A DNA stretch of 64,000 nucleotides from Henckelia pumila (Eukaryota > Streptophyta > Magnoliopsida > Lamiales > Gesneriaceae). Each line of letters begins with the position of its first letter. The first letter of the stretch is position 1. The stretch is from assembly GCF_033568475.1 (NCBI RefSeq), contig NC_133121.1, forward strand, positions 200,332,664 through 200,396,663, in the 5' to 3' direction. The notes below the pieces were generated by a model, which ran no database searches, was not told the origin of the DNA, and saw only the letters and a list, made by a program, of their open reading frames with translations. Positions 36,547 through 48,588 of this stretch are shown one piece after another. The position numbers and the translations under genes were made by a program.

Positions 36547-39180
36547 AACCCGGCAAACCTTTGGCATGCTAGGCTAGGTCATATTTCCTCAAGGAGGATG
36601 AACAAGCTAGTGGGAGAGGGCATGTTTGATATGTCTGATATTAACTCTCTACCTACTTGTGAATCCTGCCTGAAAGGAAAAATGACTAAATCTCCTTTTA
36701 AGGGGAAACTTGAGCGTAGTCAAAATCTGTTGGATTTGATCCATACAGACGTTTGTGGTCCATTTAGAATTGGTACTCAATATGGCCACACCTACTTCAT
36801 TACCTTTACTGATGATTATTCAAGGTATGGGTATTTATATTTAATGAAATATAAGTCTGAAGCATTTGAAAAGTTCAAAGAATTCAAGGCTGAAGTAGAA
36901 AACAAGCTAGGTAAAAGTATTAAAGCACTTCGATCGGATCGAGGTGGAGAATACTTAAGTACCGAGTTTTTGGACTATCTGAAAGAGAATGGGATTCTCT
37001 CTCAGTGGACTCCTCCTATGACACCACAGCTGAATGGTGTATCGGAGCGTCGTAATCGAACTTTGTTGGACATGGTTCGATCCATGATGAGCTTCACTGA
37101 GCTTCCACCTTCGTTTTGGGGCTATGCGCTTGAAACGGCGGTATTGTTGTTGAACAACGTTCACACCAAAGCAGTGGACGAAACACCATACGAGTTATGA
37201 AATGGCAAAGCTCCTAAGTATTCGTACTTAAGGATTTGGGGATGTCCTGCTTACGTAAAGCAGACAGTGGGAGATAAGTTGGATAGTCGATCCACCTTAT
37301 GTTATTTTGTAGGGTATCCGAAGAATTCAATCGGATATTATTTCTATCATCCTGCTGAAACAAAGGTGTTTGTTTCAAGGAATGCCACCTTCTTGGAGAA
37401 GGAGTTCTTATTGGATAAGAAAGGCGAGATGATGGAACTCGAAGAAATTCGAGAAGAACCCGAAATACAAAATAACGATCCTACACCTCAGGAACCATTG
37501 ATAGACATGCCTATACCTAGAAGATCCGAGAGGACTTCTAGACCTCCTATTCGATATGGTCTTCTTCTTGAAGGGGATCAAGATGAACCCGATGTTGGAT
37601 GTGATCCAAGAAACTTCAAGGAAACAATTTCTGACGCGGATTCAAATTTATGGCTTGAAGCTATGCAGTCGGAAATAGATTCGATGCATACAAACCAAGT
37701 TTGGTCTTTAGTAGATCCTCCCAATGGAATTGTTCCAATAGGGTGTAAATGGATCTACAAGACAAAGCTTGGGCCTGATGGTAAGGTATTGACCTACAAG
37801 GCGCGATTGGTGGCGAAAGTTTATACTCAAAGACAAGGAGTTGACTATGATGAAACCTTTTCACCAGTTGCAATGTTCAAGTCCATAAGAATCCTTATTG
37901 CCATAACTGCTTGGTATGACTATGAGATATGGCAAATGGATGTGAAAACTGCATTTCTTAATGGAAACATTAAGAAAGAGATCTATATGACGCAGCCTGA
38001 GGGATACACATCCATGGGAAGCGAGCATAAGGTATGCAAGCTTCAGATATCAATCTATGGTCTAAAACAAGCATCAAGAAGTTGGAACCAGAAATTTGAT
38101 GAAACAATAAAGGATTTTGGTTTCATCAAAAACCCGGAGGAACCATGCGTGTACAAGAAAGTAGTTAAGGATGCTGTGACATTCTTAGTACTTTATGTTG
38201 ATGACATCCTACTCATTGGGAATGATGTAGGGATGTTGCAGTCAACAAAGATATGGTTATCAGGTAGATTCTCGATGAAGGATTTGGGTGAGGCATCCTA
38301 TATTCTAGGGATACAGATCTATAGAGATAGATCTAAGAGAATGATAGGACTTACTCAAGCTACTTACATCGAAACCATATTGAAAAGGTTTTCAATGGAC
38401 GGGTCCAAGAGAGGACATCTACCTATGTGTCATGGAGTTTCTCTATCCAAGTCTATGTGTCCCAAGACTGATGAAGAGATAGAGAAAATGACACATGTAT
38501 CATATGCGTCAGCCATAGGTAGTATCATGTATGGGATGATATCTACCAGACCGGATGTAGCATTTGCTCTGAGTGTCACGAGCAGATATCAAGCTAATCC
38601 CGGTCAAATGCATTGGAAAACCGTGAAGGACATTCTTAAGTACTTACGAAGGACTAAGAATATGTTCATGGTATATGGAGGAAGAGAACTAAAATTGGAA
38701 GGCTATACCGACTCTAGCTTCCAAAGTGACGTGGATGACTCGAAGTCAACCTCTGGATTTGTGTTCATGCTCAATGGCGGTGCTGTCTCTTGGAAGAGTT
38801 CTAAGCAGGACACCACAGCGGATTCCACCACTGAGGCAGAATACATTGCAGCATCAGCTGCTGCTAAAGAGGCCGTTTGGATGAGGAATTTCGTCCAAGA
38901 GTTGGGCGTCATTCCTGAAGTTGTTGGTCCAGTCCCAGTGTACTGTGACAACACGGGTGCCATTGCTTAAGCAAAGGAACCAAGGTCTCATCAAAGATCC
39001 AAACACGTACTGGGGAAATACCACATCATCCGGGAGATTGTGGAAAGAGGAGACATCACTGTCGAAAGAGTGGCCTCTGCAGACAATATCGTTGATCCAC
39101 TTACTAAGCCCTTGCCAGGACCATTATTTGACAAACATCGCGAAGCAATGGGTCTACGTAGTATGACTAGTTGGCTTTAG
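36547..39180 (+). pseudogene. Copia pol: integrase, RT, RNase H, two nonsense codons
   Basis: Integrase starts 'NPANLWHARLGHISSRRMNK' with the HHCC finger closed by CESCLKGKM, followed by the rve core (LIHTDVCGPF, TDDYSRYGYLY, 'LRSDRGGEYLS', 'NGVSERRNRTLLDMVRSMM'). A TGA at 37198 falls in the conserved PYEL-(W)-NGKAP motif. RT has 'CKWIYKTKLGPDGKV', 'QMDVKTAFLNG' and the catalytic YVDDILL (38195-38215). RNase H has 'GYTDSSFQSDVDDSKSTSGF' and TEAEYIAAS. A TAA at 38968 replaces a glutamine before AKEPRSHQRSKH. The true end is TAG at 39178. Confidence 0.95.
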
Positions 39181-39194
39181 GGCAAGTGGGAGAT
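39181..39194 (+). other. Polypurine tract
   Basis: GGCAAGTGGGAGAT lies between the pol stop and the LTR start TGAAAG. Confidence 0.9.
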
Positions 39195-41045
39195 TGAAAG
39201 AGTGGGTGCCCGGTGAGCCAACTTGTGGCTAAGGGCTTTGATGACTCTTTGTATAAACAATCTTTTGTTTAATGTAATTTACACTTTTATTAATGGCAAT
39301 GACTTTATCTTTCTTCATATTGTTATATTGTGATATACTATTGTTGTTTTGATAAAGACCTTGAATATACTATAGTGTATGTAAGATGTGGTAGCACATG
39401 GGGATGGCTATCATGAAACACATCTTATAGTCACTGTATATTCTAAACTGTTCCTAGTGGATTGAGCCGTCCGATAATAAGGATAAGGATCGCTCGAGTT
39501 TGAGACTAGCATTTGCGATGCAGAGTACCACGTTTCATTGGTAAGGAACATAGAGATGTTCGAAGCATGCAAATGGATATTCATACGATGAATGATCAAA
39601 CTACCCTATCCGGACTTTCCAAGTGGTTATCACTTATCGAGTGAATAAAGTCCGCGGTTTTGGTTGTACACCATTAGTCCTTACTACTCGAAACATCATT
39701 GAGACTCTATATGCTAGTACTGTGCTTTGACTCGTTTACCGACTCTATTGGGGTCATCAGGTGTCGGGATTGGGTACAGTTACAACACATATAGGAGTCG
39801 ATGCTTTGTTGTCAAGGATTCACCACATACTTGCGAGTGTGGATATCCTATGCGATCTGAGGAGATATTAGTGTGACGAATCTCTGGCCAGAGTACATGA
39901 TGTGTTTTAAGAAATGGTTTCTTAGTAGAACATGCGATGTCACTATTTGATCTTCAAGATGTATTGCATAGTTATCGAATCTCGAACGACTCTCGATTTA
40001 CCAATGGTTGTTGATTCGATCGGGATATATGGATGAAGGGACCGTACTGTACGCTAACCAAAATCTATTGGTTCTTGCAGGCACTATCAGTGATACCTAG
40101 GGAATCATGGGGCGATGTTGCTAGGCGCTCTTACCATGATTCGATGGGCAAGTCAGAAATTGTTGTTCCGAGTCACAAGGAGTTGTGAGCTCACGGCTAG
40201 CTGTATCCCTGAACCATTGAGGGTCACACAGAGTAATGGATTTTTAATCCCCGTTGAGATAGTTAAATTTAAAGAGTTAAATTTAATGAACAAAGAAGTG
40301 AGACTTCTTATTTAAGAGTAGAGGAGTAAGGTTTCCTAAAATGACATAGGGATGGGCATTTTTGGAAATCACTGAATTCGGATTCAGAAAATTTATCTTG
40401 ACTCTAAAAGATGCAGAAATGGTTTCTGTGCACATTGGTGAAATTGGTTTATCAATCTGAGTCACGATGAATTTTATATTAATTTCTGAACATGCGGGCT
40501 TTGCTTGTCAGGCTTGAACTTATGACTAATGGGCCCTAAGCTGTTAGCAGCCCACATTATAAATAAGTTATCGCAGTACAGAAATTACACAACACAACAC
40601 AGGTCACAAAATAATTTTCGAAAACCCTGTTTTTCTTAAGTGTGGCCGCCGCCCCCTCCCCTCTGCTCGGGAAAAAATCCAGCCTGTGAATTTTGAATTA
40701 CAGTCTGGTTTAACGGATCAAATTCGTTAATTCTCTTCGTAGAAACTTCTGATAGATTTTCTAGTGCAATCTATCAGAGGGATTAAATCTCTGTTCGTGG
40801 ACCTGATTGAAGAACAGTTCGTCCATCAGTTCCAGGCATATACAACAAGAGCAGAGCAATCTGTTGGTGTCCATAATCTCGATTCGAGATTGGAGGTAAA
40901 AAATTTATAATTGTTATTTAATTTTTACACACACAATTTAATCGTAAAGTTTTGATACCCATTATGGAATCGTTCCATATAAAATTTTTAAACTTCCGCT
41001 GCACCGGGTATCAATCTTGATTGATCTAATCGCCGTTCTACATCA
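39195..41045 (+). mobile_element. Copia 3' LTR, full length
   Basis: 1851 bp, TGAAAGAGTGGG to TTCTACATCA. It holds the 530 bp (about 39520-40051) missing from the 5' LTR. It ends 733 bp upstream of the host gene ATG on the same strand. Confidence 0.95.
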
Positions 41046-41548
41046 ACCACCTTGCCAAAGCCTAGACACCTAGGCGCCACCCAGCTAAAGCCTAGGTCGA
41101 ATCCCAGGCGCATAGGCGCTACTTTTTACTTCTTTCTTTTTTTTTTTTTTTTCTCTTTTCCGAGCTTCTTTACGCTTGATTTCAATTCATTAGGTTTCAA
41201 AGTTTCCAACATAAGACATAGACAGAATAAAGTTGAAGCTAGAGTACAACTCTATTTCATTAAAACGAATTTGACCTACATATGTTTCTTATGAAATACG
41301 GTAATTGTCTTTCAAAATAAACGACATTCGTTTTTAAAAAACTCTAAATTACAAAATTAGACGAACATCAACATGATTTTCGAACCCTCAAATATAATTA
41401 ACGAAAATTGAATACATAAATATACGGATGTAAAAAATAAATGATATTTTCGAGTTTGAAAATGTGTATATCCTCTTCTCTTATTTTTTTTTTCCATTAT
41501 ATGAAAATACGAATCTTCTTGTAGACCTGGGAAAAGCCTTGACTATGT
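41046..41548. other. Intergenic, with CCTAGGCGCC-like short repeats
   Basis: 41060-41120 contains several overlapping CCTAGG/AGGCGC words; the matching piece GCGCCTAGACACC is on the other side of the copia insertion (32168-32180), so this short repeat was split by it. The rest is AT-rich and featureless. Confidence 0.5.
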
Positions 41549-41558
41549 TATATATAAA
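41549..41558 (+). promoter_or_regulatory. Possible TATA box of the hydrolase gene
   Basis: TATATATAAA lies 221 bp before the ATG. A second candidate, CATATAAAT, is at 41703. Either could serve; no transcript evidence is available. Confidence 0.35.
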
Positions 41559-41778
41559 TCAAACAGAGGACTAGTATGCGCGAATCATCCGCCAAAGAGA
41601 TGGTACAAATGAAATTGAGAAGGAAACGTCATCGCTGACGTAGGGTGGACTTCTCTCTTCTTCCGATTATTATCTCAATTTCCACGAAATTATTCAGCTT
41701 CGCATATAAATTGTATGATTCTTGATCAATTGAATTCAATTCAATTCGGAGAAGAGTCAAAATCTTTCCATCCCAAAA

Positions 41779-42268
41779 ATGGCGGAGGGTATCAGTTCAT
41801 CCGCAGCTGCCACCGCCGCTGCTGCGGCGAAGAGGCGTTCCTTGTGGCCTTCCGTGCTACGTTGGATACCGACTTCCACCGATCACATCATCGCCGCCGA
41901 AAAACGGCTGCTCTCTATTGTCAAGTAAAATTTTTCAACGACAATTCGTTTTGGTATTTTCATGGTGTGAACGTGATTTTTTGCTTTGGGTAATGTAATG
42001 ATTTCGATTTCGTAGGACTCCTTACGAGCAAGAATTAGTTAACATCGGGTCAGGGCCGCCGGGGTCGAGAGTCCGGTGGTTCCGGTCGGCGAGCGATGAG
42101 CCAAGGTTTATCAATACGGTGACATTTGATAGCAAAGAGGGTTCTCCAACGCTCGTGATGGTGCATGGTTATGCTGCTTCTCAAGGCTTCTTTTTCCGTA
42201 ATTTCGATGCGCTTGCCAAGCATTTCAAAGTCATTGCCATCGATCAATTGGGGTAGGTCCTGTTTATT

Positions 42269-42305
<37 letters not shown>

Positions 42306-44510
42306 TGGACTGTGTGGGTTCATGATTATTGGCTTCGCACGATTCATTTCGGCCTTCTCCAAATTTGATTGAGAACCATACGACTGACAGATTCAAGCTA
42401 CAAAGAAGTTGCTGTGCATAATTAATTCGCAACTGGGGATAACCTAAACAATGACTAATCTTAAAGGAATACGGTCAATCGTTTATTGAACTTTTGCATT
42501 CCACTCATCTTTGTTTTCTCCTTTTGTTTACAGCTGGGGTGGATCAAGTAGGCCGGACTTCACGTGTAAAAGCACTGAAGGTTCGTTGTTGTAGTGTCCA
42601 GCTAGTCTGAGTATGGTGCTAAATTTATAATTTGTTCCCTGTTTTACATGGTCTGTACGATGTTATTCAGAAACCGAAGCATGGTTCATCGATTCATTTG
42701 AAGAATGGCGCAAAGCGAAAAATCTAAGCAACTTCATTTTACTTGGGCACTCCTTTGGGGGTTATGTTGCCGCCAAATATGCGCTCAAGGTATTCAACCT
42801 TTTTTCTTGTATGATAAACACAGGATAGATATAAGAAATTGTTGGTGGAGGTGGTTTTTTCTTATCATTGTTGATGGTTATACAATGCTTTTGCAGCATC
42901 CTGAGCATGTCCAACACTTGATCTTAGTAGGACCTGCTGGATTTACCTCGGAAACAGAACATCGATCCGAGTGGCTTACGCAATTTAGGGCCACATGGAA
43001 AGGTGCAATCTTAAATCATCTATGGGAGTCGAATTTTACCCCTCAGAAGATTGTAAGGTATCTACTCTTTCTAACCTTGGCCTAGCTATCTGCTACGGTA
43101 CTTCAAAATGGAACAACCTATTGTTTTATTTATTTATTTATTATTATTTTTAAACCTGATACTGTTTGCTATACTTGCTCTGAGATCTTCATTTTTCTTG
43201 GATTACTCGCAACTTCAATGTTTACACCTAGTCCCTCCACCATGTTACAGAGTTTGTAGCATGCACATGCCATAATATTTTGGTGTGATGAACTTCATGA
43301 AGTTGGGGTTTTCTTTTTTTTTTTTAAAATTAGCCTGCTAACTTTATAAGTTTTAATCGAAATTATACCCAAAGTCTTTTGAGTTTGCGACTGATGCTTT
43401 AACGATTGGATGTCTCGCATGCTTTTCCAGCCTAATGATTTACTTTATAAGTTTAAATTGAAATTATACCCAAGTTCATTATGGACTCGATTTTATATGA
43501 TATTGCAGGGGTTTAGGTCCTTGGGGTCCAGATCTGGTACGGAGATATACTAGTGCTCGGTTTGGTGCATATGCAAGTGGAGATGTGTTGACTGATGATG
43601 AGTCGAGATTACTTACAGGTAGCTTAGTGATTACCATTTTCTTTCCATAACTTTGTTGAATTGTCCTAATCCAGATTTTTTTTGTCCATTTATAGATTAT
43701 GTATATCATACACTGGCAGCTAAAGCTAGTGGCGAACTGTGCTTGAAATATATATTCTCCTTTGGAGCTTTCGCCAGGATGCCTCTTTTACACTGGTTAG
43801 TTGCTTCCTAGCATTCATTTGTTTTGTGTGAGTGGAAAAATAGTAGGATCTTAGACTTTGGGAAATTTATTCAAATTTTTACAAAACTTATATATGTTTC
43901 TTCATTTGAGGAACACGAACAAGTTATAACATTCATTTGTCACTTATAGTTCATTCGCTTACTTATAGTTCATTCGCATATTGATCCGCATAATGAACTT
44001 CAAAAACCACAACTTACAATTAAATCCTAAGAAATTTTCGGTATATTTTGCACCGTTTCATTCACCATCTCGAAGAGTAGACACGATGAGTCGACATTTA
44101 GGTGTATAAAGAAGCTGTTGCCTCTTTTTGGTGCAGTGCTTCTGAATGGAAAGTGCCAACAACATTCATATACGGTGTCGAAGATTGGATGGATTACAAA
44201 GGAGCACAAGCTGCTCGCAAGAGAATGAAGGATGTTCCGTGTGAGATCATAAGGGTTCCTCAAGTATTTTTCGCCATTTCCCTTGCTTCAGATATAAAAT
44301 GCGTTTCCTACAATGACTTCCTCTTCGGTTTTGTGCTATCTGAATGTTTTCGTGTAACTGAATTATCCTCATCTATCAACACAGGCTGGTCATTTTGTCT
44401 TCATAGACAACCCGTCTGCATTCCATTCCGCTGTAAACTATGCTTGTCGCAAGTTTTTCTCACCAGAAAAGGGCGGTCACAGTCTCTCAGAAGGCCTGCA
44501 ATCTGTTTGA
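41779..44510 (+). CDS. CGI-58/ABHD5-like alpha/beta hydrolase, 9 exons, 390 aa
   Basis: Exons: 41779-41924, 42016-42252, 42534-42580, 42671-42789, 42897-43057, 43509-43618, 43696-43795, 44137-44263, 44385-44510; all introns are GT-AG and the frame is open to TGA at 44508. Translation starts MAEGISSSAAATAAAAAKRR. Alpha/beta-hydrolase features: HGYAAS near H99, nucleophile elbow GHSFGG with Ser171, and HFVFID at 352-357, which fits both the catalytic His and the H-x4-D acyltransferase motif. It looks like the Arabidopsis At4g24160 family, reported to have lysophosphatidic acid acyltransferase and (phospho)lipase activity and to act in membrane and storage lipid balance; that function is by homology. 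It is the only intact host gene here and shows no premature stop. Retroelements lie on both sides. Confidence 0.93.
42271..42302. repeat. (TA)n microsatellite in intron 2
   Basis: About 16 TA units in the second intron of the hydrolase gene. Confidence 0.95.
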
Positions 44511-45243
44511 AGGGCAGTGTTTGTGGCTTATTCCTATTCTTTTACTTAAATTAATAGAAGTGGCTAACATGTATCTTGTAAGAATTTGTCTCTCTTTTTG
44601 TTACGACAGCATTTTACATAATTTTGTAATGTATTCTTGCATTTTGTATCACTAGCATAGGGACTTTATTTATATGTAATTAGTACTAAAAATTAGTAAA
44701 TATGAGTTTTGAATAAATAATTAAAATACAACTAAATTAAGGTTAAGTTTGAATACGAAAGGATTTGAAATCCATGGATTTAAATGCATCTTCATTGTTT
44801 AAATAAATTTTTGTTTAAAAAAAATCAATTCATATTTATATTTATTTACAATATACTTGAGCTAATCACAATGGATTTCATATGCTTAAAATGTTGGAAT
44901 CATTTGAAATGAATTGTGTGATTTCATATGCTTAAAATGTTGGAATCATTTGAAATGAATTGTGTGAAAATAAGTAGAAGATTGATTTGAGTTTCCATTA
45001 ATGAAGTTATTTAACAATGATAATAAATTGAAATTCATAGGTTTTAAATGAATTAATCCAAATGCAACCTAAAATGTTTATAAACCATATATTTAGGAAA
45101 CAAAATAGTAATAATTTATAAATGATAAAAAAAACATCTTATGTATCTTTTGTGGTGAATTTTTTTTCTAGAATATCGAAACACGGAGTTCTTCATAATA
45201 AGTCCTACATGAGAAAATTATTGGTTTTATCATCAAATAATAA
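44511..45243. other. 3' flank of hydrolase gene with 46-bp tandem duplication
   Basis: A candidate poly(A) signal AATAAA is at 44712-44717. Two perfect 46-bp direct repeats occupy 44875-44920 and 44921-44966. The rest is AT-rich, and no gene is seen. Confidence 0.75.
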
Positions 45244-46594
45244 TGTTGGGGATCGATAGCGATTGTAGAGAGGGGGGGGGGGGGGGGGGGGGGGGGGGAT
45301 ACACACGCTTAAAATTCGGAGCTCAATCTCCTACGTCACCCCTTCTTCCTCATGGGAAGGATACACTAGAAGACTTTAACTATTACAACGTCTGCAATAC
45401 ACCGGATCCTTGAAGTAAACTAAGTTTCCTTCGAACACCGGTTTGGATTTGAGTGTAGAGGGAGAGGGAGGGGGAAGGGGGGGGGGGGGGGGTTGATTAC
45501 ACACGCTTAAAATTCTTTGCAAATATTGAAGAGATTAAGTAAATGTTAGTCTACTCAATCTGTTTTTCTCAGCTTCCTATATGAAAAAGAACTACTGTAA
45601 ATAGTGCGGAAATGGCTCTCTAACAATTAGGTGATAATGTTGAAAGTATGATGCAATGCAATAAAGATATCAGAGTTTTTTTATGGATGTTCGGAGCTCA
45701 ATCTTCTACGTCACCCCTTCTTTCTCATGGGAAAGATACACTAGAAGACTTTGACTATTACAACGTCTGCAATACACCCGATCTAAGTTAGGACTTATTA
45801 CTGCCTAAAGTGGAACTCCTAGATTTACAAAGATAAGATTCTAAGCTCTTATCAAGCTTCTTCGGTTGATGATGATTGTAGCTAAGCTTTTTAAAGCTTA
45901 GATGCTCAAATCCTTGAAGTAAACTAAGTTTTTTTCGAACACCGGTTTGGATTTGAGTAACCCTTGAAGGATCTCTTGAAGATCAGATAGGCTTCTGCTT
46001 TAGCGAAGGGTTGTATGAGCAGTCGAATATTCAGAGAGTTCGTGTGCTTAAGATACTTAGATAATTGTGTTGGTTCTGCTCTTCGTATTTTCTTCTAAAT
46101 AAGCTCTTGATATTTATATCTTCGAATAGCAACGTCTCTATTGCTTTGTTAAAAGAACCTTTCAAGATGGTAGCCTGAAACATCTAATCATGTAGGTAGA
46201 TGACAGACTAGCTTCCTCTTTAGATGGAGCGAAACTTGCTAGTATTCTGAATGTCTGTTCTGCAGTTGCTATAATGTCCATTTAATGTGTCTTCACATTA
46301 AATGTTATTTATGGCTATCAAAGCTTTATCGGCTAGCTTCTTAAATGCTTGTCCTTTCGCATTTAAGTCGTCTTGTCAAGTTATGAGATCGGTCTTGTAC
46401 TTCGGTTGACATATACTCTGATACAAGAGATCGGTTGATGTTTGAAGATCAGCTGATATGTGAAAGCTAGTGGTCGCTGATATCTGCCAGTAGGTTGACA
46501 TCTGTCGGTAGACGTTGTTTATGTTTTACAAGGTAAATGCGGCTATACTATAATAATGATATATTGTTTTGTTATCACCAAAAGTCAGGATTCA
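45244..46594 (-). mobile_element. SIRE-type copia 3' LTR
   Basis: The left edge is TGTTGGGGATCGATAGCG. The right edge on the - strand starts TGAATCCTGACTTTTGGTGA, preceded by a purine-rich CACCAAAAAGAGAAAA tract (46595-46612), giving 1351 bp. It is similar to the LTR at 12845. Part of its end is duplicated: GGAGCTCAATCT.CTACGTCACC and ACACACGCTTAAAATTC each occur twice, alongside two poly-G tracts. The env-like ORF to its right confirms the - strand orientation. Confidence 0.75.
45272..45298. repeat. Poly-G tract, 27 nt
   Basis: Twenty-seven consecutive G. A second run of 16 G is at 45477-45492. Both lie in the duplicated end of the LTR. Confidence 0.95.
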
Positions 46595-47157
46595 AAAATT
46601 TTCTCTTTTTGGTGATGACAAAACCTAAGCCCCGAAAATCATAGCAAGCGACAAGAGGAAATGAATTCATTGCGAAGATGAATTGCATTGATACATAAAT
46701 GTTACAATCAATCTTAAAAACGCAATAAAATCTTATTACACCTACGTTGATGAGATAAGGAAATTATACCTGTTGTACCGATTATTGCATTTGCTGTGGA
46801 ACTTCTCGTTTATGTCATTCTGTGTCAACTGATTTTCTGGATCCTTCCTCCTTTTTGACATCGCTACGATTGAGGTGAGAGATTATTTCTCCAAGTTAAG
46901 AACCTATAGTGGGCTTGAAATGAGTCAATGCAGGAGGAAATGTGAGCGGTTAGATCAGCTTGAAGAACCAAAATCTTGGCAGTGGTATGCTCATTTGTAT
47001 GACGAACAGTATGTGAGACTTTGTCTGCAACTGTTTCCATAGCGTGGAGATTTTGTTGTTTGTAGTTCCTTAATTCAGTGACAAATCAGCTGATCTCATA
47101 AGATAGTCCATTGAGGCGAGACATAATAGCAGATCTTGAACTTGCAATGCCAACATC
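46595..47157 (-). other. Region between env-like ORF and 3' LTR
   Basis: Holds the polypurine tract at 46595-46612 and decayed C-terminal coding sequence of the env-like ORF in other frames (47070-47157). No other feature is seen. Confidence 0.5.
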
Positions 47158-48588
47158 TTATCCTTGAATATGGTTGCTAAGGCTCTGTATTGTTGAGCGA
47201 AGATTCTCAATGATACTCTCCAGATCATAATCCGGAGATTCCAAAGCAACAAGAGAGACTGGAGTTGGTTTGGCTGTGAGGCTGATGTCTTCAGCGTCTG
47301 AGGCATTGATGGCAATTTCTTGAGTATCGGCAAGAGTCTTAACAGGTGATGAAATGATTTTCTCAGTAGTTGGTGTTGTCAGGGTGATGTTGAATATCCT
47401 GTCGGCCTGATAAGAAGGATCGGTAGAAGGAGCTTCTTCAATAGTTGTTTTGGGTGAAGAGTCAGTAGACTGGGTCTCATGAGGAGAGGATGTTGGCTGA
47501 GCTACCTCAAAATCGTATAGGGACTTCAAAACTTCTGAAACAGAGGTGAGAGGAATCTCAGGTAGAGAGTCATCAGTAGCAGCTGTGATTGTGTTGAATG
47601 GTCTAGATTCTGAAAAAGCAGGATGACATGACGTTGTCGGTTCCTTGGAGGTGGACGCTAATGTCGTATAGGACAACGAAGATTCATATTGTGTTGCAAG
47701 AAATTCATGTTCTTCGGGTGTGAAGATGAAATCGGGGTGTTCTGATTCATCGTGAGAGTCCAGGATTGGTAGCATTGCCTTAACTTCTTGAAGATACATT
47801 TGAATGTAGTCATTGGTCGGTTGAGGAATGTAATGCTTCAACCGATATTCTCTCAGAAATGTACCAGTGACATCTACTGATTGCTTGAGACGTAATATAA
47901 CTTAACAATCGTCTTTGGCAGTCTTGCTCATAAGTTGAAAGTTCTTTTCTCTTTGGGAGAAAATATAGCGAGCGAGGCTATCGCGAAGTTGGACATCAAC
48001 CAGTTCGAATCGGTTGAGAGAGGTGTCAAGATGAGAAGTTGTTGTGAGAACAAACATCTTATCCTCCAATTTCTCAAGGTATTCCAATTTGTTTTCATTC
48101 AGAATTTGAGAGTATGAGATTTTTGTCCGATAGTCGAACCATTCATCAAATTCTCTGAGTCTGAAGCGAACTGCTTTGAGAATACCAGAGATGATGAGCA
48201 ATACTTCCATTTTTGCTGCAGACGAAGCTTGAGGTGGAGGTACAAAAATGCCTTTGCCTTTGCCTTTGCCTTTGCCTTTGCCTGGAAGATCAGTCATGGT
48301 GTTGTTACCAGATTTATAAAGTAATGACTCGACAATATTTATGCCTTTGAAGAGATGAACTTGAGAGCTGATGAGAGTAGCAGTGCAGGTAAGCACTGCG
48401 TCGGTCGATGGAGTAGTTTATGTGTTTTTGGCAACCGAGTTTGGAGCAAATGTAACTGTAGTGCTCTCAGTTAGTGTAGGTGTCATCTTGAGAGGCGATA
48501 AAGCTGGAGCGACAGTTGTAGGCAAATTACTTTGAGAAGTACATCCAGCAACTGCCGATGAGATAGCTGGAACCATTGATGCTGCAAC
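47158..48588 (-). pseudogene. Env-like (extra) ORF of a SIRE-type copia element
   Basis: About 475 codons on the - strand, broken by stops near 48418 and 47902 and cut at 48588 by a chromovirus LTR. It includes a (GK)5 run, a conserved-looking block FRLREFDEWFDYRTKISY with YSQILNENKLEYLEKLEDKM, then a Ser/Thr/Pro-rich acidic region and a C-terminal 'ESIIENLRSTIQSLSNHIQ' that could form a short coiled coil. Its place between pol and the 3' LTR fits the third ORF of SIRE/Maximus elements. No transmembrane segment is evident, so 'env-like' is positional only. Similar proteins are, from memory, predicted in Gesneriaceae genomes. Confidence 0.6.
48250..48283. repeat. Hexanucleotide repeat encoding Gly-Lys
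   Basis: GCCTTT repeated about 5.5 times; on the - strand it encodes alternating G and K in the env-like ORF. Confidence 0.95.

Larger units (their letters stand above)
32183..41045 (+). mobile_element. Young Ty1/copia retrotransposon
   Basis: An 8.9 kb element with matched LTRs, exact iMet PBS, long leader, gag, protease, integrase, RT, RNase H and PPT. The target duplication ACCAC lies at 32178-32182 and 41046-41050. LTR copies are nearly identical outside one large deletion in the left copy, pointing to recent insertion. Coding damage is limited to three nonsense codons and one frameshift. Confidence 0.97.

Noticed and set aside
41715-41993. ORF overlapping the first exon of the hydrolase gene
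   Set aside because: Different frame from the clearly homologous exon 1 starting at 41779; runs into intron 1.
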